Source: a virus. Taken from it: a DNA stretch of 62,354 nucleotides. The translations under genes were made by a program, and so were the position numbers. The notes under the pieces were generated by a model. It saw nothing but the letters and a program-made list of their open reading frames with translations. It had not been told where the DNA came from and ran no database searches. Below, piece by piece: positions 41,221 to 49,996 of this stretch. Location of the stretch: IMG/VR virus record IMGVR_UViG_3300015158_000001, positions 1 through 62,354 of that record; one strand, written 5' to 3'. Numbering within the stretch: position 1 is the first letter of the stretch; each line of letters opens with the position of its first letter.

Positions 41221-44200
41221 ATGGCCAGCTTCTTCGGGTCGGGGAATGGCGCGAGCACGCCGACCAAAGACGTCGCGCTGCGCGTCCAGTCGTCGCTGCA
41301 GGGAAAGCCGATCCCGATCCTCTGGGGTCAGACCCGCATCGCCGGCAATCTGATCTGGGAAAATGACTTTCGCGCGATCCCGGCGAGCGGTGCGGCGGGC
41401 GGCAAGGGTGGCGTCTTCGGCGCCGGCTCCACCACCGGCTATGAATATCTCGTCAACATCGCGCTCGCGATCTGCGAAGGCCCGGTCGCCTCCATCAACT
41501 CGGTCTGGAAAGACCAGGCACACCAGACGCTCCAATCGCTCAATCTCACCACGTTTCTCGGAACGTATACACAGACGGCATGGGGGCTCGTCTCCAGCCT
41601 GCACCCGACCGAGGCGCGCAACTATCGCGGCCTTGCCTATGTGGCGGCCGGTCCGCTGCAGCTCGGTTCATCGTCCAGCATTCCCAACCTCAATTACGAG
41701 GTGAAGGCGGCGATCGCCGACGGCATTCCCGGCCTGCCCGACGCCGATCCGTCAGCGGTCGTCACCGATTTCCTGACCAACGCCCACTACGGGCTCTCGG
41801 CCTCGTTCCCGGTCGGCGACCTCACGGTCTATTCGAATTACGCCCGGGCGATGGGCCTGGTGGTGTCGCCGGCGCTCACCAGCCGGACGGCCGCAAGCGC
41901 GTTCCTGCGCGATCTCCTCGACGCCACCAACAGCGAGGCGGTGTGGTCGTCGGGCGCGCTCAAGATCGTGCCCTACGGCGACCAGGACGTCTCGGCGAAC
42001 GGGGCGACATACACCGCACCGTTCGAACCCGAATACGATCTCACCGAAGACGACTTCCTGCCCGGCCAGTCGAGCGACGGCCCGGTCGTCGGCGTGCGCA
42101 AGCGCCAGTCGGATTCGCTCAACCAGATCCTCGTCGAATTCCTCGACGCCACGAGCAACTACAACCCGGCGATCGCCGAGGCCAAGGACGACGCGGCGAT
42201 CAACGACTTCGGCCTGCGTTCGGCGCCGACGAAATCGTTTCATCTGTTCTGCAATGCGGCAGCCGCCGGCGTCTCGGCGTCCCTGCTGCTCGGCCGCCAG
42301 GCGATCCGCAACGAATACACCTTCACACTCGGCGAGGAGTTCGTCCTCCTCGAGCCGATGGACATCGTCTCGCTCACCGACATCGACGCCGGGCTATCGC
42401 GCCAATGGGTGCGCATTCTCGACATCCAGGAGAATGCGGACTTCTCGCTCACCTTCACGGCGGAGGAATATCTCGCCGGCACGGCGCATGCCCCGCATTA
42501 CGGCATGCAGGCGAACACCGGCCGGGTGCGCGACTTCAACGCCGATCCGGGCAGCGTCAATACGCCGGTGATCTTCGAGCCGACGGGCGCGATGATCCCG
42601 GGGCCCGAGGTGTGGCTCGCGCTCTCCGGCGCCGCCGGCTCCGTCTGGGGCGGCGCCGAAGTCTGGTACTCCTGGGACAATACCAGCTACGCCAAAGCTG
42701 GAACTGTCATCGGGCCGGCCATCACAGGCGTTCTGGCGCAGACCTTCGCGACGGTCGCGGTCGCGGCCGCAGGCCCAACGGTCGACCAGACCAACATCTG
42801 CCACGTCGATCTCTCCTCGAGCGGGGGCGAGCTCACGTCGTCGTCGCTCGACGCGACCTTGATGCTCGACCAGCTCTGCTTCGTCGACGGCGAATTCATC
42901 TCCTTCCAAAACGCCAAGCTGGTCGGGACCGAGCTTTACGATCTCACCTACATGGTGCGCGGTGCCTTCGACCCCGAGAACCATATCGTTTCCCATGCGG
43001 CGGGCTCGCCCTTTACCCGCGTCGACGATCGCATCTTCCGGTTCCCGTACACGCCCGACAAGATCGGGGCGACGCTCTACCTGAAATTCCTCTCGTTCAA
43101 TCTGTGGGGCGGCGGTACCCAGCAGCTCTCGGACGTCGGCGCCTATCAGCACGTCATCGGCGGCACCTGGCAGACCGGCACGCTCGGGTCCACGGTCACG
43201 AACTTCAACGTATCGAACGTCGCGCTCAACGGCGCCGGCGGCCTCGTTCAGCCCGGGATCCTCTGCACCTGGGACCCGGTCAGCGACAAGACGGTCAAAT
43301 CCGTCGTCGTGTCCTACAACATCAAGAACGACACCGCCGTCCAGCAGGCGAAGTTCCTGCCGGGCCCGGGCGTCGGCACGATCTCGGGGGTGCACCCCGC
43401 GACCATCTACCAGCTCAAGGCGACGATCGACGTCACGCCGAGCCGGCCGACCACGTTCACCTCGACCAAGGAGATCACCACCGGCGCCACCCAAATCGTC
43501 CAGCAGGCCGCGAAGGTGATCCCGGGCGGGATCGACAACAGCCAGTTCGCGGCCGACCTGGCCGCGACGATCGCGCTGGTCACGCCGACGCATCTGCTGG
43601 CTGTCAGCACGGACATTCTGGCAAATTCGACGGCGTCCACCGTCACCACGCTCCAGCAGACGGTCACGAGCAACTACAACACGCTGAACGCGGCCGTCGT
43701 CAGCGAGGCCGCGCTCCGGGTCACCAACGACAGCGCGCTATCAGCGACCCTCGATACGCTAACCGCCACTGTCAATGGCAACTTCAATTACACTAATGCT
43801 ACAATTACGAACGAGCAGACCGCGCGTGCGAGCGGCGATGCCGCGAACGCAACGACCATCACCAATCTCACGACCACGGTGAACGGCCATTCCTCGACAC
43901 TCCAGGTCTATGGCCAGTCGATCGACGGACTAAATTCGGAGTTCGGCGTCACCATCGCCTTCGACAATGTCATCGGCGGCTTCAAACTCACCGGCATCAA
44001 GCAGAACGCGACCGGCTCACCGGTTGTCACGTTCCTGCTCGATGGCGACTTCGTCACCAACGGGACGATCACCGGGCCGAAGATCAAAGCGGGACAAATC
44101 TCGGCCAGTCACGTCGGCACCAACCTTCTTGTCACGAACTCCGCCAATATCGGCACGGCGACGATCAATACCCTGCATGCGGTCGGGGAGGCGTGGACCG

Positions 44201-44625
44201 CAATCCGGTATGCGGTGGGATCGAACGTCGACGCGCAGCAGCACACCAATAGCGTGCAGGACCTCGTCAGCATTACGAAGACGATCACCGACGGCACCGT
44301 CGTGTTGCTGGCGTCGTTCGATATCCCGCGACCGTCAAAGCCGGTCACGTTGTCGTTGCGGTTGAAGGTTGACGGGAACGCGGTGGAAGATCGCGCAACC
44401 CAGATTGGCATCTACGACTCCGACCCGGGCGGCGGGGGCCAACTCGTGGCCTGTCACGGCGGAACCTACACAGCGCAGTACGTCGCAACCGGCCTGTCCA
44501 ACGCATCGCACACGTTCGCGCTGTCTGCGGTCATCGGCGACACATCGTTTGCCGGAGGAACGCAGATCGGTTCGACGTGCACCCTGACGCGTCCGACCAT
44601 CACGATCCTGGAGCCGAAGCGATGA
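41221..44625 (+). CDS. tail tip attachment / central hub protein (GTA gp15-like)
   Basis: An 1134-residue protein. The N-terminal third (LQGKPIPILWGQTRIAGNLI, GYEYLVNIALAICEGPVASI) and the hub domain (EYTFTLGEEFVLLEPMDIVS) are typical of phage tail proteins J/gp15. Residues about 820-960 are coiled-coil-like (TVTTLQQTVTSNYNTLNAAV), then a tail-fibre-like region (NGTITGPKIKAGQISASHV) and a C-terminal beta domain. It probably carries the distal receptor-contacting part. Confidence 0.9.
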   Translation: MASFFGSGNGASTPTKDVALRVQSSLQGKPIPILWGQTRIAGNLIWENDFRAIPASGAAGGKGGVFGAGSTTGYEYLVNIALAICEGPVASINSVWKDQAHQTLQSLNLTTFLGTYTQTAWGLVSSLHPTEARNYRGLAYVAAGPLQLGSSSSIPNLNYEVKAAIADGIPGLPDADPSAVVTDFLTNAHYGLSASFPVGDLTVYSNYARAMGLVVSPALTSRTAASAFLRDLLDATNSEAVWSSGALKIVPYGDQDVSANGATYTAPFEPEYDLTEDDFLPGQSSDGPVVGVRKRQSDSLNQILVEFLDATSNYNPAIAEAKDDAAINDFGLRSAPTKSFHLFCNAAAAGVSASLLLGRQAIRNEYTFTLGEEFVLLEPMDIVSLTDIDAGLSRQWVRILDIQENADFSLTFTAEEYLAGTAHAPHYGMQANTGRVRDFNADPGSVNTPVIFEPTGAMIPGPEVWLALSGAAGSVWGGAEVWYSWDNTSYAKAGTVIGPAITGVLAQTFATVAVAAAGPTVDQTNICHVDLSSSGGELTSSSLDATLMLDQLCFVDGEFISFQNAKLVGTELYDLTYMVRGAFDPENHIVSHAAGSPFTRVDDRIFRFPYTPDKIGATLYLKFLSFNLWGGGTQQLSDVGAYQHVIGGTWQTGTLGSTVTNFNVSNVALNGAGGLVQPGILCTWDPVSDKTVKSVVVSYNIKNDTAVQQAKFLPGPGVGTISGVHPATIYQLKATIDVTPSRPTTFTSTKEITTGATQIVQQAAKVIPGGIDNSQFAADLAATIALVTPTHLLAVSTDILANSTASTVTTLQQTVTSNYNTLNAAVVSEAALRVTNDSALSATLDTLTATVNGNFNYTNATITNEQTARASGDAANATTITNLTTTVNGHSSTLQVYGQSIDGLNSEFGVTIAFDNVIGGFKLTGIKQNATGSPVVTFLLDGDFVTNGTITGPKIKAGQISASHVGTNLLVTNSANIGTATINTLHAVGEAWTAIRYAVGSNVDAQQHTNSVQDLVSITKTITDGTVVLLASFDIPRPSKPVTLSLRLKVDGNAVEDRATQIGIYDSDPGGGGQLVACHGGTYTAQYVATGLSNASHTFALSAVIGDTSFAGGTQIGSTCTLTRPTITILEPKR

Positions 44626-44789
44626 TGTTTGTGTTTTTCGTCGTATTCGATCTGACGACGGGGAAGATATTGCGCACCGGCACGGCATCCCCTGAGGATG
44701 TGGCAGCGCAAGCCGGCCTCTACGAAGCGGCACGCGTGATCGCGTTCGACGAAGCTGCGCACGATCTCAAAATCATCATTCCCGAATAA
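44622..44789 (+). CDS. small hypothetical protein
   Basis: A 55-residue protein (MMFVFFVVFDLTTGKILRTG), ATGA-coupled to the tail tip gene. The ends of similar tail modules often carry such small proteins (phage tail-fibre-associated). Function unknown. Confidence 0.55.
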   Translation: MMFVFFVVFDLTTGKILRTGTASPEDVAAQAGLYEAARVIAFDEAAHDLKIIIPE

Positions 44790-44815
44790 GCGCCTTCACC
44801 GGCCCGGAGCAACGC

Positions 44816-45133
44816 ATGCCCAAGATGACAGTCGCAATCGAAGTCGAGGCGACCCCCGAGCTCGTGGAAGATCACCTGCGCAAGTACGCCGACACGATCT
44901 CGGCTGCGGGCGCATTTCCGGTTCCGGCCGGAACGATGGTGGATCTCAAGCCCGAGGTCACGGCCGCGGTCGGCGCGCTCCCCGGCGCCAAGGTCCTTAT
45001 CGTCGAAGCCTCGCAGCGATCGCCGAACGCGTTCATTGCCTTCGTCAAGGCGGCGGGCGGGTTCGGTGTGTTCTGGGGCATGGCCGCGCAGATCGTGCTG
45101 CCCGAGGCGGCGGTCGAGCAGAAAACAGACTGA
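44816..45133 (+). CDS. hypothetical protein
   Basis: A 105-residue protein (MPKMTVAIEVEATPELVEDH). The C-terminal GGFGVFWGMAAQIVLPEA is hydrophobic enough for a weak membrane segment. It lies between tail and lysis genes. Confidence 0.5.
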   Translation: MPKMTVAIEVEATPELVEDHLRKYADTISAAGAFPVPAGTMVDLKPEVTAAVGALPGAKVLIVEASQRSPNAFIAFVKAAGGFGVFWGMAAQIVLPEAAVEQKTD

Positions 45134-45324
45134 TGCGCAGCGCCCCTGTGGCGCTGGCGGTCGCCGGCGCGCTCAACTTTGCCTTCATGGTCGTGTCGGC
45201 GGCCGCTCCGGAAATTCGCCGGACAGCGGACATGAGCCGCGACGTGACGCAGGCTGTGCGCGCCCAACGCGGTGACACACCTGCCGCCCCGGCTCCGCAG
45301 CGCGGCGCCAAGCCCGCGCGCTGA
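45133..45324 (+). CDS. small exported or membrane protein
   Basis: A 63-residue protein with an N-terminal hydrophobic segment (MRSAPVALAVAGALNFAFMV) ending near AAAPE, so a signal peptide or anchor, followed by an Ala/Pro/Arg-rich tail. Placed directly before the endolysin; it could take part in lysis. Confidence 0.5.
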   Translation: MRSAPVALAVAGALNFAFMVVSAAAPEIRRTADMSRDVTQAVRAQRGDTPAAPAPQRGAKPAR

Positions 45325-45348
45325 TCCTTCCATAGAACGAGGCCTTCC

Positions 45349-46617
45349 ATGCTCTCCGATAAACTTGTAGGCGCGGCCGTTGCCGTCGCCAAGCGCAATG
45401 CGATTCGCCCGGCCGGCTTCCTTGCCCTCATTGAAGTGGAAACCAACGGGCAGCCGTTCGAGCCCGACGGGCTGACGCCGCGATTCCTGTTCGAGCGGCA
45501 CAAGTTCTTCAGCGAGCTCAAGGCCCATCAGCCCGGCAAGCTTGCAAAGGCTACCGCCGCAGGCCTCGCCATCCCGGCCTGGTCGCCGAAGACCCAATAT
45601 AAGGACGAGCGGGACGGCAAGGCGCGTGCGGCGTTGCTCGCACGTGCGGCCGCGATCGATCCCGAATGTGCGCACCGCGCCTGCTCCTGGGGTCTCGGCC
45701 AGATCATGGGCTTCGAGGCGGAGCACCTCGGGTATCCGAACGCGATCGAGATGGTGCGGTCGATGCGGGTGGGCGGCGCGGAAGCACAGCTCGACGCGAT
45801 CGCGCGGTTCCTCAAATCCAAGAAGATCATCGATGCGCTCAATGCCGGCGATCATTGCACGGTCGGCGCGCATTGCCATAACTATGCCGACGTCGCGCTG
45901 CGCTACAACGGCGCGCAATTCGCCCAGCACAATTACGACGGCCGCCTCGCCGATGCCGACAAGCGCTGGGAGCGCAAGCTTGGCCTCATGGGCGTGAGCC
46001 TCGCCCCGGATGCCCCGAGCGAGCCCACGCGCCCCGTGCCGCCCGAGCAGATGCTCACCGGCGCGATGGTGCAGGAGGTTCAAAACAAGCTCCGCGCGCT
46101 GGGTTATGCGGAAGCGGGGCTCCCAGACGGCAAATGGGACACCAAGACCACGGCCGCGATCGCGGCGTTCCAGGCGCACGAGGGTCTGCCCGTCAACGGC
46201 TCCTATGACGACGCGACGCAGGCCGCTCTGGTCGTCGCCGAGCCGCGCCCTGTCACGCGTGACCGCGCAACCGCGACCGCGGACGATCTCGAGGAGGCCG
46301 GCTCGAAAACCGTCATCCTAGCCAAGAAGCAGTCCTTCCTCGGCAAGGTGATGGCCTGGCTCGGCTTCGGCGGCGCCGGCGGCGGTATAGCCGACACATC
46401 CGGCGCGCTCGACAAGGTGAAGGACCTCACCGACCACGCCTCGACCGCGCGCGAGATTGTCACCAGCGTGCAGAGCTTGATGCCGGCGCCCAGCGTCATT
46501 TTGGTGTGCGTGTTCATCGCCGGGTTCGGGATCGGCATCGTTTATCTGGCGCACTGGATCATCCAGCGCCGCGTCGCGGATCACAATTCCGGGGTGCACG
46601 CCGGGGCGGTGTCCTGA
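45349..46617 (+). CDS. endolysin: N-acetylmuramidase + PG-binding + C-terminal membrane segment
   Basis: A 422-residue protein. Residues about 10-215 fit the N-acetylmuramidase (DUF3380) family (LIEVETNGQPFEPDGLTPRF, CSWGLGQIMGFEAEHLGY). Residues about 235-300 form a PG_binding_1 domain (VQEVQNKLRALGYAEAGLPD). A transmembrane helix follows at about 383-405 (ILVCVFIAGFGIGIVYLAHW). It cuts the glycan chain at lysis. A C-terminal membrane anchor on a cytoplasmically made endolysin is unusual. Confidence 0.85.
   Translation: MLSDKLVGAAVAVAKRNAIRPAGFLALIEVETNGQPFEPDGLTPRFLFERHKFFSELKAHQPGKLAKATAAGLAIPAWSPKTQYKDERDGKARAALLARAAAIDPECAHRACSWGLGQIMGFEAEHLGYPNAIEMVRSMRVGGAEAQLDAIARFLKSKKIIDALNAGDHCTVGAHCHNYADVALRYNGAQFAQHNYDGRLADADKRWERKLGLMGVSLAPDAPSEPTRPVPPEQMLTGAMVQEVQNKLRALGYAEAGLPDGKWDTKTTAAIAAFQAHEGLPVNGSYDDATQAALVVAEPRPVTRDRATATADDLEEAGSKTVILAKKQSFLGKVMAWLGFGGAGGGIADTSGALDKVKDLTDHASTAREIVTSVQSLMPAPSVILVCVFIAGFGIGIVYLAHWIIQRRVADHNSGVHAGAVS
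46251..46264. repeat. dispersed palindrome, copy 6 (TGTCACGCGTGACC)
   Basis: Copy inside the endolysin gene, translated PVTRD, 13 of 14 bases identical to the full palindrome. Confidence 0.65.
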
Positions 46618-47063
46618 TGCTCTCCGTTCTCGCGACAGCAATCTTTTCCGGCCGGCAGATCGTCACCGGGCTGATCAGCTTCTTTTCAACGCCGCTCGGG
46701 CAGGTCGTGGCGATCGCCGGCGCGCTGGTCATGACCGCGATCGGCACCGATGTGCATGCGCGCGTCCGCGATCATGCGGTGTGCGAGCAGCGCATCACGC
46801 TCAACAATTCGGCCTGGCAGAAGCGCGAGCGCGACGCCGCGGCCGCCTACGAGGATTCGCGCGTCACGCGTGACAGAGAGATCGGCGACCAGGTCCGCGC
46901 CGGCGTCGATCGCCAGCTGCTCGATCAGAAGGCTCGCGTCGCCGCCCTCGATGGCGAGGTGGCAAAATATGCAAAGGAACACCCGAATGCGTCTCCGGCT
47001 TGCCGCGTTTCTGACGATCTTGTCCGCCGTCGTGACGGCTTGCTCGGCCGATCTAAAAAGTAA
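46617..47063 (+). CDS. inner-membrane spanin-like protein (Rz-like)
   Basis: A 148-residue protein with an N-terminal membrane segment (residues about 25-47, LGQVVAIAGALVMTAIGTDV) and a long charged helical periplasmic part (YEDSRVTRDREIGDQVRAGV). TGATG overlap with the endolysin. The gene for the lipoprotein at 46987 begins inside it in another frame, the Rz/Rz1 arrangement. It would join inner and outer membranes in the last step of lysis. Confidence 0.7.
   Translation: MLSVLATAIFSGRQIVTGLISFFSTPLGQVVAIAGALVMTAIGTDVHARVRDHAVCEQRITLNNSAWQKRERDAAAAYEDSRVTRDREIGDQVRAGVDRQLLDQKARVAALDGEVAKYAKEHPNASPACRVSDDLVRRRDGLLGRSKK
46863..46875. repeat. dispersed palindrome, copy 7 (GTCACGCGTGACA)
   Basis: Copy inside the spanin-like gene, translated RVTRD. 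Confidence 0.65.
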
Positions 47064-47304
47064 GCTGCCGGCGCCATCGACCGAGCGGCTCGATCTCTCG
47101 GTCGCTATTCCGGCCGAATGCAAGCGCCTGGCCGGGGCCGTGGATCATCCCGTGATGCGCCGAGACGACGACGCCGAGCTCCTGATCATCCGCTACGCGG
47201 CCGCGCTGGAAATCGCCAACGGCAGGATCGGAGCACAGGCCTGGTGCGTCGCGGACCTGCGCGCGCGGTACGCGAACTATGCCGCGAGAGCGGCGAGGAA
47301 ATAG
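46987..47304 (+). CDS. outer-membrane lipoprotein spanin-like (Rz1-like)
   Basis: A 105-residue protein with a signal peptide and lipobox (MRLRLAAFLTILSAVVTACS, Cys19). It begins inside the Rz-like gene in a different frame (77-nt overlap). It is longer than classical Rz1, with a mixed globular region (ECKRLAGAVDHPVMRRDDDA). Paired with the upstream gene it is the best o-spanin candidate. Confidence 0.7.
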   Translation: MRLRLAAFLTILSAVVTACSADLKSKLPAPSTERLDLSVAIPAECKRLAGAVDHPVMRRDDDAELLIIRYAAALEIANGRIGAQAWCVADLRARYANYAARAARK

Positions 47305-47306
47305 TC

Positions 47307-47642
47307 ATGGCCGGCAAGCTCGACGAAATCAGCGTCATGCTCGGCGGGTTGACCGCCGAAGTGAAGCATCTCGGCCAAACCATGAAGGACAATCGGGATG
47401 TGGCCGACCAGCGGCATGCCGAGAACAAGCAGCGTCTCGACAACATCGACACGACGCTCAGCACGCTCAGTCCCACCGTCGCCTGGATGAAGCCGATCGT
47501 GAAGAACTACCAGGTGACCCGCTGGAAGGTCATCGGCGGGCTCGCCGTCGTCGGTGTGATCATGTGGCTCCTAGGCTGGATCGTGTCGGCCTTCGCCGCG
47601 AAGCTGCTGGCGCTCATATGGTCGGCGGTGACGCGAACATGA
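47307..47642 (+). CDS. DUF1515-like membrane protein, holin candidate
   Basis: A 111-residue protein with an N-terminal heptad-rich helix (LGGLTAEVKHLGQTMKDNRD) and one transmembrane segment at about residues 76-100 (VIGGLAVVGVIMWLLGWIVS). This is the layout of the DUF1515 phage family found in lysis cassettes of rhizobial phages. ATG 47307. Holin function is inferred from position and topology. Confidence 0.65.
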   Translation: MAGKLDEISVMLGGLTAEVKHLGQTMKDNRDVADQRHAENKQRLDNIDTTLSTLSPTVAWMKPIVKNYQVTRWKVIGGLAVVGVIMWLLGWIVSAFAAKLLALIWSAVTRT

Positions 47643-48028
47643 GCCTCGCCTGGCGCTGCGTCATTGCCGGGTTCGTGTTCGAGGCCGTGGTGATCGCGCT
47701 CGCGGTGTTGGCATCTATCGTGCCCGCGCCCGCTCAGGAACACCGTCATCCGACCGAAACCATCGCCGGCGCCACGGGCAAGTTCTACGAGACGTGGAAG
47801 CGTCCGGACATGCCCGACGTGTCCTGCTGCAACCTGATGGACTGCTACGCCACCCCCAGCCGTCACCACGGCGGCAAGGTGCAGGCGCTCCACCGGGAAA
47901 GCGGCGACTGGATCGATATTCCACCGAACAAGATCGAACTCAACCGCGACAGCCCCGATGGCCTTAGCCATCTGTGCGCGACCGCGTGGAAGTTCGTGTT
48001 TTGCTTCAAGGAAGGCGGCGGCACGTGA
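47639..48028 (+). CDS. exported Cys-containing hypothetical protein
   Basis: A 129-residue protein with a signal-peptide-like start (CVIAGFVFEAVVIALAVLAS, cleavage expected near APAQE) and later cysteines (SCCNLMDCYATPS, SHLCATAWKFVFCFK). ATG 47639 overlaps the holin candidate's stop. Periplasmic location likely; role unknown. Similar proteins occur in Rhizobiales phages and chromosomes. Confidence 0.6.
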   Translation: MSLAWRCVIAGFVFEAVVIALAVLASIVPAPAQEHRHPTETIAGATGKFYETWKRPDMPDVSCCNLMDCYATPSRHHGGKVQALHRESGDWIDIPPNKIELNRDSPDGLSHLCATAWKFVFCFKEGGGT

Positions 48029-48354
48029 GCCAAGTCAGCAGCAAACTTCGTCGCGGCGAGACACAATATTTCCATTGGTGCCCCGGCTGCAATGAAATGC
48101 ACCCGCTGCCGGACGGCTGGTCTTTCAACGGCGATCTTGAGCGGCCCACGTTCTCGCCGAGCTTCTCGCAGACATCAACACGGTACGAGAGCTACACCGA
48201 AGCGGGCATCGGGGTCGGTGAGCGGACCAAATTCGTCTGCCACTACATTCTGACCAATGGCGTGTTGAATTTTTGCGGAGACAGCATGCACGTGCTCGCC
48301 GGTCAGAGCGTTCCGCTGCCGCCGCTGCCGGAGGGTTTCACCGACGATCCCTGA
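48025..48354 (+). CDS. DUF6527-like zinc-binding protein
   Basis: A 109-residue protein beginning at GTG 48025 (overlapping stop, GTGA). YFHWCPGCNEMHPLPDGWSF, then NGDLERPTFSPSF and CHYILTNGVLNFCGDSMHVL give paired Cys/His ligands characteristic of DUF6527. It is the last gene before the late terminator. Function unknown. Confidence 0.75.
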   Translation: MSQVSSKLRRGETQYFHWCPGCNEMHPLPDGWSFNGDLERPTFSPSFSQTSTRYESYTEAGIGVGERTKFVCHYILTNGVLNFCGDSMHVLAGQSVPLPPLPEGFTDDP

Positions 48355-48398
48355 GTTTCGTTTAGGCTGCTCGATCCCTGTCTGAGCCGCCCGACTGC

Positions 48399-48434
48399 CC
48401 CGCCCTGGCCTCATGGCCGGGGCGGGCGCTTTTT
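48399..48434. terminator. strong terminator between convergent gene blocks
   Basis: Twelve-pair stem (48399-48410 with 48415-48426, one T-G) around a TCAT loop, followed by CGC and TTTTT. It closes the late operon and lies 6 nt from the end of the opposing minus-strand gene. Confidence 0.85.
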
Positions 48435-48439
48435 GCGTT

Positions 48440-48670
48440 TCAGGCCATGCGCTTCAGCAGCGCAGCCGCTTCTTTTTGTAAAAGCACCCGGCCGATCATC
48501 TGTTTCGGGATTTTCTTCGCCGTCTTCGCATCCAGCTCGTGTCCTTCGACGAACGTGCCGTCGAATCCAGCCTTCGCCGCCGCAAGCCTTGCGTAGACCA
48601 ATGAGGCCGCGTCCTGAATGAAGACGGCCGGCGCGCCGTTGCGGGTGTGGACGATCCAGAAGCTAGGCAT
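48440..48670 (-). CDS. small hypothetical protein
   Basis: A 76-residue protein (MPSFWIVHTRNGAPAVFIQD; LDAKTAKKIPKQMIGRVLLQ). It overlaps the upstream gene by 8 nt. Resembles small phage proteins that contain a strand-strand-helix unit; no family recognised. Confidence 0.6.
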   Translation of the reverse strand: MPSFWIVHTRNGAPAVFIQDAASLVYARLAAAKAGFDGTFVEGHELDAKTAKKIPKQMIGRVLLQKEAAALLKRMA

Positions 48671-48872
48671 TGGTGCGCGTGCCAATGATGGCAATCGCCT
48701 TCGCCAGCGCTTCGCCTTCGTCGAGGATCGAGAGGCCGGTGTATTCGCGGTCGGGCAGGGCGCCCGGCGGCATGTAGGTTTCGACCGCCTCGCGCACCAT
48801 GCGCAACGCCGTCCAGGCGTCGCGGTTGCCCTGGCGCATCGCTTCGTCTGCCGCACTGTGCTCCGCCATCAC
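48663..48872 (-). CDS. small hypothetical protein
   Basis: A 69-residue helical protein (MMAEHSAADEAMRQGNRDAW). Two adjacent start codons (48872, 48869). No family recognised. Confidence 0.6.
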   Translation of the reverse strand: MMAEHSAADEAMRQGNRDAWTALRMVREAVETYMPPGALPDREYTGLSILDEGEALAKAIAIIGTRTNA

Positions 48873-48895
48873 TCAACTCCACGCTACCGACGGAT

Positions 48896-49267
48896 TCAAA
48901 CGTTAGTTGGGGGTGGCGGTTCCTCAATTTCACGGCCTTCGGGCATCCGATCGCCGACCATGAACATGTCGGCTTCCTCCATCGTATGGGCGTTGTAGAG
49001 CCGAACGTCCGTCGAACCGCATCCGTGCCGACCGCACCTGAACTTCATGGTATTGACCAGCGTCTTGTTGCCGCGTCGGATGTGCTCGCAATCATCACTG
49101 GTGAGAGCACTACGGCGTCCGCAAGCCTTGCACTCGATACAGAGCGCGCCGCCATTGATAGCGATTCGTTCGAAGGGGAGTTCGGGGCCATAGGACGGAG
49201 GGACGTGGCTCATCTCGCCCCGCGGACGAGACTTGCCTTGCTCGGCGTCATTTGGCGGGCGGGACAT
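48896..49267 (-). CDS. zinc-ribbon hypothetical protein
   Basis: A 123-residue protein with a four-cysteine centre (CIECKACGRR ... CGRHGCG) typical of zinc ribbons. ATG 49267 overlaps the stop of the SRAP gene (TGATG). May bind nucleic acid; otherwise unrecognised. Confidence 0.65.
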   Translation of the reverse strand: MSRPPNDAEQGKSRPRGEMSHVPPSYGPELPFERIAINGGALCIECKACGRRSALTSDDCEHIRRGNKTLVNTMKFRCGRHGCGSTDVRLYNAHTMEEADMFMVGDRMPEGREIEEPPPPTNV

Positions 49268-49974
49268 CAGGCGGCTAACTCGATCGGCTGGATAAGCTCC
49301 GGATCGTCGCCGCTCGCGCGCGAACTGTTCACTCGCTGCGATACTGGCCATTTCCGCAGCATGTCCTCCGCCGCCGGCACCAACATCTCCTTGCCAGCCG
49401 ACCCATCGAGCCAGGCACCGAACTGGTCGGGCCGCAGCAGCACCGGCATACGGTCGTGCACCTCGGCGACGAACGCGTTCGGCTCGGCGATGACCATTGC
49501 GCACGAATGCAGCTCCTTGCCTTCGTTGTCCGGATCGTTCCAGCGGTCCCAAATGCCGGCGATCGTCAGGATTGGCGTGCCGTCACGCGCCGTGAAGTAA
49601 TAGGGCTGCGGCGGAGTGCCCTTCTTGGCGCCCGGCATGTGGTGCCATTCGTAATAGCCCGACACGGGCATCAGGCAGCGGTTGCGCTTCCAGATCCCGC
49701 GAAAGGTCGGCTTCACCTCGATCGTCTCTGTGCGCGCGTTGAAGGTCGCGACCTTCCAGTCCTTGATCGTCTTCTTGTGAAAAAACGGAATGATACCCCA
49801 ACGCATACGTTCGAACGCGCGCTTGCCGTCGCGCTGCACAATGGTTGGGACGATCTGTGTCGGGCAGACATTGTAGTTCGGCTCGAAATTCCAGGGCGGC
49901 GGCCCTTCCATCGCGAGATCGTAGAGCTTCGCGACGTCCGACCATTTGAGGTCGGAGGAATAGCGCCCGCACAT
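49267..49974 (-). CDS. SOS response-associated peptidase (SRAP, YedK/HMCES family)
   Basis: A 235-residue protein starting MCGRYSS, where Cys2 becomes N-terminal after Met removal and forms the thiazolidine crosslink with abasic sites. Other family motifs are present: FNARTETI, RCLMPVSGYYEW (active-site Glu) and HDRMPVLL (His). It shields abasic sites in single-stranded DNA; in a phage it may protect replication intermediates. ATG 49974 defined by the required MCGRY start. Confidence 0.95.
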   Translation of the reverse strand: MCGRYSSDLKWSDVAKLYDLAMEGPPPWNFEPNYNVCPTQIVPTIVQRDGKRAFERMRWGIIPFFHKKTIKDWKVATFNARTETIEVKPTFRGIWKRNRCLMPVSGYYEWHHMPGAKKGTPPQPYYFTARDGTPILTIAGIWDRWNDPDNEGKELHSCAMVIAEPNAFVAEVHDRMPVLLRPDQFGAWLDGSAGKEMLVPAAEDMLRKWPVSQRVNSSRASGDDPELIQPIELAA

Positions 49975-49996
49975 TGTAGCTGTCCTTTTGGTTTCT

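Noticed and set aside
41580-43796. Long alternative plus-strand frame inside the tail tip gene
   Set aside because: Arg/His/Pro-rich out-of-frame reading of the 1134-residue tail tip protein, which has clear family features throughout.
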